DNA of 64,000 nt from assembly GCF_028867935.1 (NCBI RefSeq), contig NZ_JAPQNS010000015.1, forward strand, positions 62,001 through 126,000, given 5' to 3'. Of this stretch, positions 52,159-61,222 are shown piece after piece. How positions within the stretch are numbered: the first letter of the stretch is position 1; every line of letters begins with the position of its first letter. The notes beneath the pieces are model-generated. The model was not told the DNA's origin, did no database searches, and was given only the letters and a program-made list of their open reading frames with translations. The stretch comes from Flavobacterium sp. SUN052. Lineage in GTDB: Bacteria; Bacteroidota; Bacteroidia; Flavobacteriales; Flavobacteriaceae. A program made the translations under genes and the position numbers.

Positions 52159-52710
52159 ATGCCCCGTATAAACCCGCTATCGGAAAAAGAGGCTACTACA
52201 GACATCCGTCAAGCCTGGGCAAAACACATTGCCGATTATCCCGGCTCGCGTATCACCAACATGAAAGCTACGCTGAGTCATTCGCCTATGGCCTTTGAGG
52301 TGTACATGCAATGGTACCCGCTTTATCATGAAGTGATTCGGATTGTTGGTGAGCGATCAGCTTATTTATTTGCTCATTCTATTTCGGAAGCCAGCAATTG
52401 CCCACTCTGTACCACGTTCTTCCGCAAAATCATTATCGAACACGGCGAACAGCCCGAAGATCTACAGCTTACTGCCGATGAACAGCATCTGCTCGATTTC
52501 GGGGCTGAGATTGCCCGAAACCGGGGTGAGGTTGCTGACCTAACGTATGAACCCATCCGCCAACGGTTTACTGATGCGGATGTGGTGGTACTTGTCGCTT
52601 TTGCCGGGCAGATGATTGCGACGAATTTGTTTAACAATGTCCTTGACGTGACTATCGACGGATACCTGTCGCCCTATTTACCCTTAACCAACCCACAAAC
52701 TCATGGCTGA
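52159..52710 (+). CDS. Carboxymuconolactone decarboxylase/AhpD-like protein
   Basis: 183 residues, all-helical CMD fold with the redox pair CPLC in SEASNCPLCTTFFRKIIIEH and a helix GERSAYLFAHSISE ahead. AhpD members reduce peroxidase partners; others are decarboxylases. Last eight bases overlap the SDR gene, so the two probably act together on one compound. Confidence 0.78.
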   Translation: MPRINPLSEKEATTDIRQAWAKHIADYPGSRITNMKATLSHSPMAFEVYMQWYPLYHEVIRIVGERSAYLFAHSISEASNCPLCTTFFRKIIIEHGEQPEDLQLTADEQHLLDFGAEIARNRGEVADLTYEPIRQRFTDADVVVLVAFAGQMIATNLFNNVLDVTIDGYLSPYLPLTNPQTHG

Positions 52711-53506
52711 ATTTACCGGCATGGTCGCCTTTATCACAGGAGCCGCTCACGGACAAGGCCGGGCCGTTGCTCTGGCATTGGCCAAAGAGGGTGCCAACAT
52801 TGTGGCGTTCGATGTCGCAAAGAACCTGAGCTACCCAGCCTATACCTTCGGCTCGTCGGACGAACTCAATTCATTAAAGCAGGAAGTTGAAGCAATAGGA
52901 ACTCAGTGCCTGACTGTTACCGGCGATGTACGCGTTGATGTCGACATCATTCGTGCAGTGAAACAGGCAACAGCGACCTTTGGGCGTATTGACATTCTGT
53001 TTAATAATGCCGGAATATGTGCCTATGGCTTGGCCCATGAACTACAAGAAGATGAATGGGACGCCATGCTCGACATCAACCTAAAAGGCGCATGGCTCGT
53101 AGCCCGGCGGGTAATTCCGGTGATGATCAAGCAGCAATCGGGCGTGATTATTAACAATTCGAGCATTGCCGGACTGCGGGGTATGAATCGGTTGAGTCAC
53201 TATGCAGCCTCCAAATGGGGGCTGGTGGGCTTGACTAAATCGTGGGCGATTGAGCTGGCACCCCACAACATTCGGGTGAACTCTATTCACCCAACGGGCG
53301 TGAACACGCCAATGAATGACGGATTAGCCGCTTTGGAAGGCACCACTACGCAGGCCATTGCCGAGCGTTCGGCGGGGAATCTGCTGCCAGTACCCTGGGT
53401 AGAACCCGACGATGTGGCTGGTATGGTGCTATATCTGACCTCAGAAAAAGCCCGTTACATTACAGGCTCCCAGTTTGTACTCGACGCGGGTTTGTTAACT
53501 CGGTGA
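52703..53506 (+). CDS. Short-chain dehydrogenase, mycofactocin-coupled-like type
   Basis: 267 residues, classical SDR: cofactor loop TGAAHGQGRAVA, NNAG in DILFNNAGICAYG, serine in INNSSIAGLRG, and YAASK with the catalytic Tyr-Lys. An insert of about 25 residues follows strand 2 (VAKNLSYPAYTFGSSDELNS), the hallmark shared by mycofactocin-dependent SDRs that hold NAD tightly. No mycofactocin genes are in the window. Substrate unknown; coupled to the CMD gene. Confidence 0.85.
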   Translation: MAEFTGMVAFITGAAHGQGRAVALALAKEGANIVAFDVAKNLSYPAYTFGSSDELNSLKQEVEAIGTQCLTVTGDVRVDVDIIRAVKQATATFGRIDILFNNAGICAYGLAHELQEDEWDAMLDINLKGAWLVARRVIPVMIKQQSGVIINNSSIAGLRGMNRLSHYAASKWGLVGLTKSWAIELAPHNIRVNSIHPTGVNTPMNDGLAALEGTTTQAIAERSAGNLLPVPWVEPDDVAGMVLYLTSEKARYITGSQFVLDAGLLTR

Positions 53507-53523
53507 GGCAGTGGCCTTAGAGA

Positions 53524-53745
53524 TCATTTAATTTCCTCAAAGTCAACATACTCACCTCCTTTGGTTTCACTGGAACGGGGTGGCACGTTGTCAACGCGAG
53601 TTTCGCCTTCGCGCCGACGTATCGGCTCCTGACGGCGTTGTTCCTTCACCAATTGCCGGCCAACGAGTAGATAAAACACAAACCGCCGAACAGGTGGTAC
53701 GAAAACAAGTAGGAGAATAAAAACGAAGAGAATCTTGAATAACAT
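53524..53745 (-). CDS. DUF4834 family membrane protein
   Basis: 73 residues: one N-terminal membrane segment (LFKILFVFILLLVFVPPVRR) and a charged Arg/Glu tail ending EYVDFEEIK. Matches the short DUF4834 proteins of Bacteroidota; function unknown. It is convergent with the SDR gene and divergent from the TauE gene. Confidence 0.7.
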   Translation of the reverse strand: MLFKILFVFILLLVFVPPVRRFVFYLLVGRQLVKEQRRQEPIRRREGETRVDNVPPRSSETKGGEYVDFEEIK

Positions 53746-53799
53746 GAGTGTCGCGTTTTTCAGTTATGTAACGTCAGAGCAAGACGTTTAGTTTGGTAG

Positions 53800-54597
53800 A
53801 TGACAGGACAAGAGTTTTTCGGGTATATTGCAGCTATTGCAGTCGGGCTTGTTATCGGTCTGGCAGGCGGGGGCGGTTCCATCCTAACTGTACCAATTTT
53901 TGTGTATGTGTTCGGCATTGCGCCCGTTCTAGCCACAACATACTCACTTTTTGTGGTCGGAACCACTTCATTAGTTGGATCAATAAACCACCTCTGGCAA
54001 CGCCGGGTCGATTTGCGAACAACTGTCGCCTTTGCACTTCCTTCCTTTGTATCCGTTTATCTGTCGCGCCGGTTTTTAGTACCTGCCCTGCCCGATCCTC
54101 TCTTTCGGTTTGGCGAGTTCGCGCTGGCTAAAAATGATGCCATCCTGTTCTTTTTCGCTTTTGTTATGGTCATGGCTGCTCGCGCTATGATTCGTAACCA
54201 GCGACCCGAGCAAGGTGAAGCCAGCGATGGTCGCCCGCGATACAGGATACTGGCGCTTGATGGTCTGGCCGTTGGATTGCTTACCGGAACTATTGGAGCA
54301 GGGGGTGGTTTTTTGATAGTGCCCATGCTGGTGTTGCTGGCGGGTCTTCCCATTCACCGGGCGGTGGCTACGTCGGTGCTGATTATCGCCGTCAACTCAT
54401 TCGTTGGCCTGCTCGGCGACCTCCAACACACCACGCTCGACTGGAATTTTCTATTACCCTTCACTGGTTTATCTATTGCAGGCATTTTTTTGGGTCTGTA
54501 TCTGGCGAAGTTCGTTGCTCCTGATCAACTCAAAAGAGGCTTTGGCTGGTTTGTGCTCGCAGTTGCCGGGTACATTTTATTAAAGGAATTACTATGA
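53800..54597 (+). CDS. TauE/SafE-family sulfite/sulfur-anion exporter
   Basis: 265 residues with about eight membrane spans. Repeated Gly-rich motif at the start of each half: GLVIGLAGGGGSILTVPIFV and GLLTGTIGAGGGFLIVPMLV. Family members carry sulfite, sulfoacetate or thiosulfate. Its stop overlaps (ATGA) the persulfide-dioxygenase-like gene, which makes a sulfur role likely. Confidence 0.9.
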   Translation: MTGQEFFGYIAAIAVGLVIGLAGGGGSILTVPIFVYVFGIAPVLATTYSLFVVGTTSLVGSINHLWQRRVDLRTTVAFALPSFVSVYLSRRFLVPALPDPLFRFGEFALAKNDAILFFFAFVMVMAARAMIRNQRPEQGEASDGRPRYRILALDGLAVGLLTGTIGAGGGFLIVPMLVLLAGLPIHRAVATSVLIIAVNSFVGLLGDLQHTTLDWNFLLPFTGLSIAGIFLGLYLAKFVAPDQLKRGFGWFVLAVAGYILLKELL

Positions 54598-56042
54598 TCG
54601 TAGAACAGTTATATACGGGTTGTTTGGCCCAGGGAGCCTATTACATTGAGAGTGCAGGTGAGGTTGCCATTATTGACCCGCTTCGCGAGACAACTCCCTA
54701 TATCCGTAAGGCGGAGAAGGCTGGCGCCCGAATCAAATACGTTTTCGAGACGCACTTCCACGCTGATTTTGTGTCGGGCCATATTGATCTTGCCCGAAAA
54801 ACCGGTGCAAAAATCGTGTACGGACCCAACGCCAACACAACCTACGAGGCCTATCAGGCGAAGGACGGCGAAGAATTTGCACTAGGGCACGTTCGGATCA
54901 AAGCCCTGCACACACCCGGCCACACCCTCGAATCAACTACGTATCTGCTGATTGACGAGAATGGAAAAAATCACGCTATTTTCACTGGGGATACCTTATT
55001 TATTGGCGACGTCGGCCGCCCTGATCTAGCAATCAAAGGAAATTTGACCGAGCACGATCTGGCGGGAATGCTTTATGATAGTCTGCACACCAAGATTATG
55101 CCCCTTGCCGATGATCTGATTGTGTATCCGGCGCACGGTGCGGGGTCGGCTTGTGGCAAGAACATGAGTAAAGAAACCACTGATACGCTGGGCAATCAGA
55201 AGCGGTTCAACTACGCATTGCAGGCCAAATCGAAAGACCAGTTTATAAAGCAGGTTTTGGATGGGTTAACCACGGCACCTCAATACTTTGCCCAGAACGC
55301 CCGACTCAATAAAGAAGGCTACGAATCTATTGACCGGGTAATGAAGAGGGGTAGCCACCCCCTGTCTCCTGCGGTCTTTGAAGCAGCGGTTAATGAAACG
55401 GGAGCGTTGTTACTTGATGTACGGGATGCTGCCAATTTTGCCGCTGGTTTTATTCCAAACTCTATCAACATCGGTCTGAAAGGTCAGTTTGCCCCTTGGG
55501 TTGGCGCCCTGATTCCTGATCTCAAACAACCCATTGCGTTAGTAACGCCCGTTGGTCAGGAACAGGAAACCGTATTACGGCTTGCCCGCGTTGGATATGA
55601 TAACTGCATTGGCTATCTAGAAGGCGGTTTTGCTGCCTGGCAATCCGCCGGTAAAGAGATTGATACGGTGGAGACCATATCAGCCTCCGAGTTCGTTAAA
55701 CGGCACGAACAGAATCCTGGTTCGAAAGTAGTGGATGTTCGGAAAGAGGTCGAATTTGAATCTGAACACATTGCCAGAGCTGAAAACATTCCTTTAGACA
55801 CGCTGAATGAGCATATGGCAGCCATTTCACGTACAGAGCCAGTATATGTCCATTGCGCGGGTGGGTACCGCTCCATGGTAGCCAACTCGATCCTGAAAGC
55901 CCGTGGTTTCGATAATGTGGTGAATGTTGAAGGCGGTATCGAAGGCGTTAAACAGGCAGCCCCAGAATTGCTTACTTCACCGGATTCTCATCCAGTCCCA
56001 ATCGAGGCAGAGCCGGGTTCAACACCCGTGGCACCACTTTAA
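54594..56042 (+). CDS. Persulfide-dioxygenase-like MBL protein with two rhodanese domains
   Basis: 482 residues. N-terminal MBL domain (1-250): THFHADFVSGH with H54, H56, D58 and H63, HTPGHTLESTTYLL, GDTLFIGDVGRPDL and VYPAHGAGS, as in ETHE1/persulfide dioxygenases that oxidise glutathione persulfide to sulfite. Two rhodanese domains follow: at 255-365 the active-site cysteine is missing (IALVTPVGQEQE), at 375-465 it is present (C421 in YVHCAGGYRSM). Coupled with the sulfite exporter: it makes and the exporter removes sulfite (inference). Its last 71 bases overlap the convergent gene. Confidence 0.9.
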   Translation: MIVEQLYTGCLAQGAYYIESAGEVAIIDPLRETTPYIRKAEKAGARIKYVFETHFHADFVSGHIDLARKTGAKIVYGPNANTTYEAYQAKDGEEFALGHVRIKALHTPGHTLESTTYLLIDENGKNHAIFTGDTLFIGDVGRPDLAIKGNLTEHDLAGMLYDSLHTKIMPLADDLIVYPAHGAGSACGKNMSKETTDTLGNQKRFNYALQAKSKDQFIKQVLDGLTTAPQYFAQNARLNKEGYESIDRVMKRGSHPLSPAVFEAAVNETGALLLDVRDAANFAAGFIPNSINIGLKGQFAPWVGALIPDLKQPIALVTPVGQEQETVLRLARVGYDNCIGYLEGGFAAWQSAGKEIDTVETISASEFVKRHEQNPGSKVVDVRKEVEFESEHIARAENIPLDTLNEHMAAISRTEPVYVHCAGGYRSMVANSILKARGFDNVVNVEGGIEGVKQAAPELLTSPDSHPVPIEAEPGSTPVAPL

Positions 56043-56256
56043 TACGAAACACTTTCGTACCGGCCACGTCGAAATCGCAGGAGTAAAAATTTCGCTGCTT
56101 TACGCCCCGATACACAGCGGTGTAATTGATCTTCAATGGCCAGTTATTCACCAGAAGTTCTGCTGATATAGCCTCAACGGCCTTCTTCAAATTAGAAAAG
56201 AAAATGGTATTGGGTTCACGTTGACGTAATGTGTTAAGTGAACCAATATGTTGCAT
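55972..56256 (-). CDS. Hypothetical protein overlapping a convergent gene
   Basis: 94 residues from the ATG at 56256 (an in-frame ATG at 56292 would add 12). Protein-like: helix NLKKAVEAISAELLVNNWPL, strands YTAVYRGVKQRNFYSCDFDV and KVFRIKVVPRVL, short basic tail. The last 24 residues are antisense to the end of the persulfide dioxygenase-like gene. No family recognised; the overlap makes it less certain. Confidence 0.5.
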   Translation of the reverse strand: MQHIGSLNTLRQREPNTIFFSNLKKAVEAISAELLVNNWPLKINYTAVYRGVKQRNFYSCDFDVAGTKVFRIKVVPRVLNPALPRLGLDENPVK

Positions 56257-56405
56257 GGTGATCTCATAGATCACTTTTGTGGAGGACCGCACTTGTGTAT
56301 TTTAGCGTGGGATTTAAATCAGAACTATAGTGGCAAATTATTCAACTATTTTTCAAGAGCAAAACTTTTCGATACAGACGGTCGTTTATCTATCAACTGC
56401 CACAG

Positions 56406-56437
56406 AAAAAGCCCGAACAGCAACGTCCGGGCTTTTT
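56406..56437 (-). terminator. Bidirectional rho-independent terminator
   Basis: AAAAAGCCCG / CGGGCTTTTT (56406-56415 and 56428-56437) with a 12-base loop, T-runs on both strands. Ends the leftward pdhB transcript and could stop rightward reading from the sulfur genes. Confidence 0.75.
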
Positions 56438-56440
56438 TGC

Positions 56441-56505
56441 GTATGGTGGATTTTCAATCCGCCGTAAAAATTGGTTTCTTACGGCGGATTGAAAATCCAC
56501 CATAC
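56441..56505. repeat. Intergenic inverted repeat
   Basis: 27-bp perfect arms (left starts GTATGGTGGATTTTC, 56441-56467; right 56479-56505), spacer 11 bases, directly after the pdhB stop (56511) on its strand and before the terminator. Confidence 0.85.
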
Positions 56506-56510
56506 ACTAT

Positions 56511-57491
56511 CTACTTCTTATACATTACCGTCTCTACTGCCTGCAACGTTTTCTTCACGTTAGGCAGGATCACCTCAATCAGTGTAGGCGCGTAAGGCAG
56601 GGGCAAGTCGAGGCTGTTTACCCGAACAACAGGTGCATCCAGATAATCGAACGCATTGCGCTGAATATTGTAGGTCAACTCCGACGAAATAGCGGCTAAT
56701 GGCCAGGCTTCTTCCACAATCACGCACCGGTTTGTTTTCTTCACCGAATTGATGATTGTTGCGTAATCAATAGGCCGCACGGTGCGCAGGTCAATTACTT
56801 CAGCAGAAACGCCGTTTTTGGTTAGTTCATCGGCAGCAGCAAGAGCTACTTTCATGATCTTACCAAACGATACGATAGTTACGTCGGTGCCTTCGCGCAC
56901 AACTTTTGCCTGACCAATCGGAATTAGGTATTCATCTTCGGGTACTGGTCCTTTGTCACCATACATCAACTCTGACTCCATGAAAATCACGGGATCATTG
57001 TCGCGAATACAGGATTTGAGTAAACCTTTTGCGTCGGCCGGGTTCGATGGAACCACCACTTTCAAACCAGGTGTGTTCGCAAACCAGTTCTCGAAGTTTT
57101 GCGAGTGCTGGCTCGATAGCATACCGGCGTTACCCGTTGGCCCCCGGAACACAATCGGGCATGAATACTGCCCACCCGACATCGACATCACTTTGGCCGC
57201 GCTGTTGATAACCTGATCGATGGCAACCAGCGAGAAGTTGAAGGTCATAAACTCGATAATGGGTCGCAAACCATTGATGGCTGCTCCTACACCGATTCCA
57301 GCAAAACCTAACTCGGCAATGGGAGTATCCCACACGCGTTCGGGCCCGAATTCGTCGAGCATTCCCTGACTAACTTTGTAGGCACCGTTGTATTCGGCAA
57401 CCTCTTCGCCCATCAGGAATACCTTCGGGTCAAGGCGCATTTCTTCAACCATAGCCTCCCGCAGGGCCTCGCGAAACTGTATTTCTCTCAT
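56511..57491 (-). CDS. pdhB: Pyruvate dehydrogenase E1 component subunit beta
   Basis: 326 residues. Forms the alpha2beta2 decarboxylase with the alpha subunit (not in window). Seen: MREIQFREALREAMVEEM, VFLMGEEVAEYNGAYKVSQG with the thiamine-related Glu, TPIAELGFAGIGVGAA, GPTGNAGMLSSQHSQNFENW and DLRTVRPIDYATI. Complete and typical. It could serve a branched-chain E1 as well, but the match to PdhB is better. Confidence 0.92.
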   Translation of the reverse strand: MREIQFREALREAMVEEMRLDPKVFLMGEEVAEYNGAYKVSQGMLDEFGPERVWDTPIAELGFAGIGVGAAINGLRPIIEFMTFNFSLVAIDQVINSAAKVMSMSGGQYSCPIVFRGPTGNAGMLSSQHSQNFENWFANTPGLKVVVPSNPADAKGLLKSCIRDNDPVIFMESELMYGDKGPVPEDEYLIPIGQAKVVREGTDVTIVSFGKIMKVALAAADELTKNGVSAEVIDLRTVRPIDYATIINSVKKTNRCVIVEEAWPLAAISSELTYNIQRNAFDYLDAPVVRVNSLDLPLPYAPTLIEVILPNVKKTLQAVETVMYKK

Positions 57492-57678
57492 GATTTAATT
57501 GAGCGTAGTCTATTCGTTAGGGATTTCGGATTAGAGGTCAACCCAAGTAGCGATGGCATCTTGTTTAAACAAGCTACCACCTCATCCGAAAAGCGGTCAA
57601 AATTAGGCAACAATGGGGGATTGGGCAAATTGTCTCATCACACCAGCCGCTAAACTGTAATAACAGGAGAATCAGTAT

Positions 57679-60600
57679 TTATCGAAGTAGTGTCAAACTG
57701 CCTACTTTTCGTTGCTGGGTGCCGCCCTTGTATACTACATCCGTTTCGTAAGTGTATGCTCCGGCAGGCATTGGCACTCCGTTGAAAGTTCCATCCCAGC
57801 TTTCGGCAGGTTTGAGACTCCCGGCAGGAATATCGAGGGCTTCAAAAATAATTTCGCCCCAGCGGCTCCGAATACGTAATACAGCCAACTTGTCTATTCC
57901 ATCACCGAATACTGTCCAGCGTGGATTAAAGCCGCCGGGTGTAAATGCTTCTGGCACGCGCAACGAGCAGTCCAGCACCTTCAAAGCCGCCTGACTCGTG
58001 ATTGAATCGGGGCAAGCTCCGCCGTCGTACGACGCCTTCAGGGTAACATCGTACCGACCGCCCGTAAGCGCAACCGTTGGCTGTTGGCCAGTCAGGCGTT
58101 GCCCGTCGCTTAATTGCCACTGCCAGGTAAGGTTTTGGCCTGTTGCCAGCAATCGGATTGTAGCCGGAGCACATTGTTCGGCATCACCTTCGGTCGTGAA
58201 CTTGGCGATGGGTTTTACACGTATGTCTATGGGCTGGCGTATCTCCGTTTTACACGTTCGAGAGTTGCCAAAAACCGTTAGGGTAGCATTGTAGCTTTTC
58301 GAACTGCTATAGGTATGCGTGGGCGAATAAGTTACAGAATTAATTGGAGAGCCGTCGCCAAAATCCCAGGCAAACCGGTAGCGTGGATCAGTCTGGTTGA
58401 CAAAAGAGACCGGCAGACCAGCACAACCGAATTTTTCTACTAAATTCATGCTACCGGGCGGGGCTGCGGTGGTTGTTATAGTTCGGCGAAGCGAATCGTA
58501 ACCACAAGCGGTATAAGCTATTAGCGTGATCGTATAGGTTTTGTTTGGATCGGTGAACGCGTGTTGAGGATTTGCCTGGGTGGCCGTACCGCCGTCGCCA
58601 AATCGCCAGAACCAGCGGTCGGGCTTAGGCGTGGTAGCATCAGTAAACTGCACCGATTCGCCATTGCAGGGCTGACTGTTGTTAAGGGTGAACAATGGTT
58701 TAACGGTTGGCGGATAGAGTTGGATTGCTACCGCATCGGTATCTCGCCCGCATTCGCTGTTCACAATCAGCTGTACACGAAACGTACGAGCGCTATCACG
58801 AGTTGAGAACAGGTGCGACAGGGTATCAGCTGCTGACGAGAAAGGACTGGTCCCATCTCCCCACAGCCAGATTGTCGGGGGAGTCTGGCCAGTAGAACGA
58901 TTCGAAAACTTGACACGAGCTGGTGAACAACGGAACGTAGTGGAGTCAACTCCAATTTCGGCTTTGGCTAGAGGACGAACAGTTAGCGAAGTCGAGAACG
59001 ATTGCACTCCACAGGTATTCCGGGCTGTCAGAACTACCCGAACGGCCAGGGTCTGCCGGTTGGTGTTGCGGTATGTTTGAGAAGTTGGCTGAAAAGTTGT
59101 GGCCGTGGTTCCATTGCCATAATCCCAGCGATACTGCACATCGTGATTAGCATCTCCCGGCACCGAAAAAGACACCGTCAACGGAGCACAGCCCGATGTT
59201 TGGCTCGGCGCAAAAGTGATGGGCTGGGGCGGTGCCACTATTTTGATCGACCGGCTGGTAGTATCGGTGCAAGCCCCCGTTCCGACCGTGAGCGACAACA
59301 CGTTCTGGCCCGCCGACAGGTTTATGGTAGGAACCTGACTAGTCGAAAAAATCTGGTTATTGAGCGCCCATTGGTAAGCAGTTGCTCCCGTTGAACTATT
59401 TAGCAACGTGGGAGCAGTGCCTGTACAGGTGCCGCTAATGGAGAATGAAGCTCTCGGACGGCCTATGTTCACCGTTGCATTATCGCGGGCCGGGCACTTG
59501 GCCGATCCAATGGCTAGTTCATAGGTGAGAGCCACTGAATTGCCCGTCACAGTTGCCAGAAACAGGGTGTCATTTCGCACAGCGTTTGGGAAGTTCGTAC
59601 TCGTCCATACGCCCCCCGGTTTATCAGCGGTCAAGCGAACAAACGGTGTTTGCGCACATACCGACAAATCGGTTGCGGTTACCTGCCCGCCCTGTACTTC
59701 CAGCTGTACCCTATCAGTTTGTCGACACGCTCCAGACCCTCGCTGGTAAATCAGCTCGTAACTACCAACCGTTCGGGGGTTAAAGAAATAATTCCCTCCT
59801 TGGGTCTCCACCAGCGCACTCCCCGATCCGGCCCAACTACCACCTGGCACATCGACCGGCAACGCAAAACGGACTGTTCCAACACAAACAGCCGTATTTT
59901 GGGCTCCCAACGTAATCTTGACTGCCTGAGCCGCCTGAATCAGAAAGGTATCCGCTTCAACCCGATTGCCGCATTGACTTGTCAGCTCACCCCGTATTAT
60001 GTACGGTGTGCTGGATACCGATAAACTCAAAATATCGGTAGGCTTTATCACTTGCCCATTGAGGCTAAAACTAGCTGCTGGTGTGGTCGTTTTGAGTTGA
60101 TACGTAATTGGTTCGCAGGCATCATCTTGCTTTGTCAACTGGATACGGGGCGCATCTTCAACCCGGTGTGGGCAAATAACGGGTCTCGATACACCACAGT
60201 CATTTCTGGCAACTAACGTGATGGTGTAATTTCCGGTCTGGGTAAACTGAATTTTGGCTATAGGCGACGAACTGTTGGTATTCTGAATGTACCGATACGT
60301 ATTGGGCGTAATACTCCATTGGTAACTTGTACCATCGAGTGAGGTTGTCGCGTCCATAGTGATCGTTCCACCACTGGGCAGGCAGGTAATGGTAGTGTCG
60401 CGAACGAGGAAATTATAATCAGTCAGTTTGATTTTGGCCTCGGGTGTTTTTCGAATTGGGATTGTAATTGTTTTGGAGTCGTTGCCACAGGTATTGGTCG
60501 CACTAAGAGTAACGGTGTAGGTAGTGGCTGAGTTAGAGAACGTTTTCGACGGATTTGCGCTGGTCGATTTAGTACCATCGCCAAAATCCCATTGCCATTG

Positions 60601-61083
60601 CATATCGGCAGTTTGTGGGCAGGTCTCGTTGCGCAGGGTTATAGATCTGCCTTCGCAGGCATCCTGTGAAGGCAATCCAACATTCGGTTTAATTTTGAAG
60701 GTTAGAATAACTCCTTTGTTATCGCCAGGACAATCGGTCACGATAAAGAGACGAAATTGCTTATTTACCCCGCTTCCGCAGTTCTTAAGAAAAGACCGCA
60801 GATCGTAAGTATGTTTGATTTGAATAGGGCCCGCTGAATTGAATTTTTCAACTTTCCCGTCATTCCAATCCATCTCAAACGATTTAAAGGCGCAGGTCGA
60901 AGACGCTTTCACGCTGAAACACATTTCGTATAGTGTATCGGCAGGAGTAATACAACGTTCAAGATTCCCTGAGCAGGCATCGAGTTCGACTAATTGCGCT
61001 TGGGCCTGAGTAGTTGCGAATAAGCCAATCAACAAAAAGAGTACTCTTCCTCTGTTGGCAAGGACGTAGTAAACGTTACTCAT
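57679..61083 (-). CDS. Giant secreted PKD protein with gliding-motility-type C-terminal domain
   Basis: 1134 residues: signal peptide (LFLLIGLFATTQAQAQ), then several Ig/PKD repeats with motifs WQWDFGDGTKST, YRWDYGNGTTATTF, WLWGDGTSPF, WFWRFGDGGTATQ and FAWDFGDGSPIN. The C-terminus (PEAFTPGGFNPRWTVFG ... VLRIRSRWGEIIFEA ... ESWDGTFNGVPMPAGAYTY) is the CHU_C/gliding-associated domain, a type B sorting signal for type IX secretion. It is divergent from the PorP/SprF-type gene, a usual partner that anchors such proteins. Confidence 0.92.
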   Translation of the reverse strand: MSNVYYVLANRGRVLFLLIGLFATTQAQAQLVELDACSGNLERCITPADTLYEMCFSVKASSTCAFKSFEMDWNDGKVEKFNSAGPIQIKHTYDLRSFLKNCGSGVNKQFRLFIVTDCPGDNKGVILTFKIKPNVGLPSQDACEGRSITLRNETCPQTADMQWQWDFGDGTKSTSANPSKTFSNSATTYTVTLSATNTCGNDSKTITIPIRKTPEAKIKLTDYNFLVRDTTITCLPSGGTITMDATTSLDGTSYQWSITPNTYRYIQNTNSSSPIAKIQFTQTGNYTITLVARNDCGVSRPVICPHRVEDAPRIQLTKQDDACEPITYQLKTTTPAASFSLNGQVIKPTDILSLSVSSTPYIIRGELTSQCGNRVEADTFLIQAAQAVKITLGAQNTAVCVGTVRFALPVDVPGGSWAGSGSALVETQGGNYFFNPRTVGSYELIYQRGSGACRQTDRVQLEVQGGQVTATDLSVCAQTPFVRLTADKPGGVWTSTNFPNAVRNDTLFLATVTGNSVALTYELAIGSAKCPARDNATVNIGRPRASFSISGTCTGTAPTLLNSSTGATAYQWALNNQIFSTSQVPTINLSAGQNVLSLTVGTGACTDTTSRSIKIVAPPQPITFAPSQTSGCAPLTVSFSVPGDANHDVQYRWDYGNGTTATTFQPTSQTYRNTNRQTLAVRVVLTARNTCGVQSFSTSLTVRPLAKAEIGVDSTTFRCSPARVKFSNRSTGQTPPTIWLWGDGTSPFSSAADTLSHLFSTRDSARTFRVQLIVNSECGRDTDAVAIQLYPPTVKPLFTLNNSQPCNGESVQFTDATTPKPDRWFWRFGDGGTATQANPQHAFTDPNKTYTITLIAYTACGYDSLRRTITTTAAPPGSMNLVEKFGCAGLPVSFVNQTDPRYRFAWDFGDGSPINSVTYSPTHTYSSSKSYNATLTVFGNSRTCKTEIRQPIDIRVKPIAKFTTEGDAEQCAPATIRLLATGQNLTWQWQLSDGQRLTGQQPTVALTGGRYDVTLKASYDGGACPDSITSQAALKVLDCSLRVPEAFTPGGFNPRWTVFGDGIDKLAVLRIRSRWGEIIFEALDIPAGSLKPAESWDGTFNGVPMPAGAYTYETDVVYKGGTQQRKVGSLTLLR

Positions 61084-61222
61084 AGGGGATAAACTATGGT
61101 GCGAAAAGCTCTATTCTACGCAAAAACGACCATATCCATAGGCCGATTTATTAAACGGCGGTAGCTCTTACTCAAAAACATCCTTTCTTGCTTGTTCACA
61201 CCAATCTGGATTTACTCGCTCT

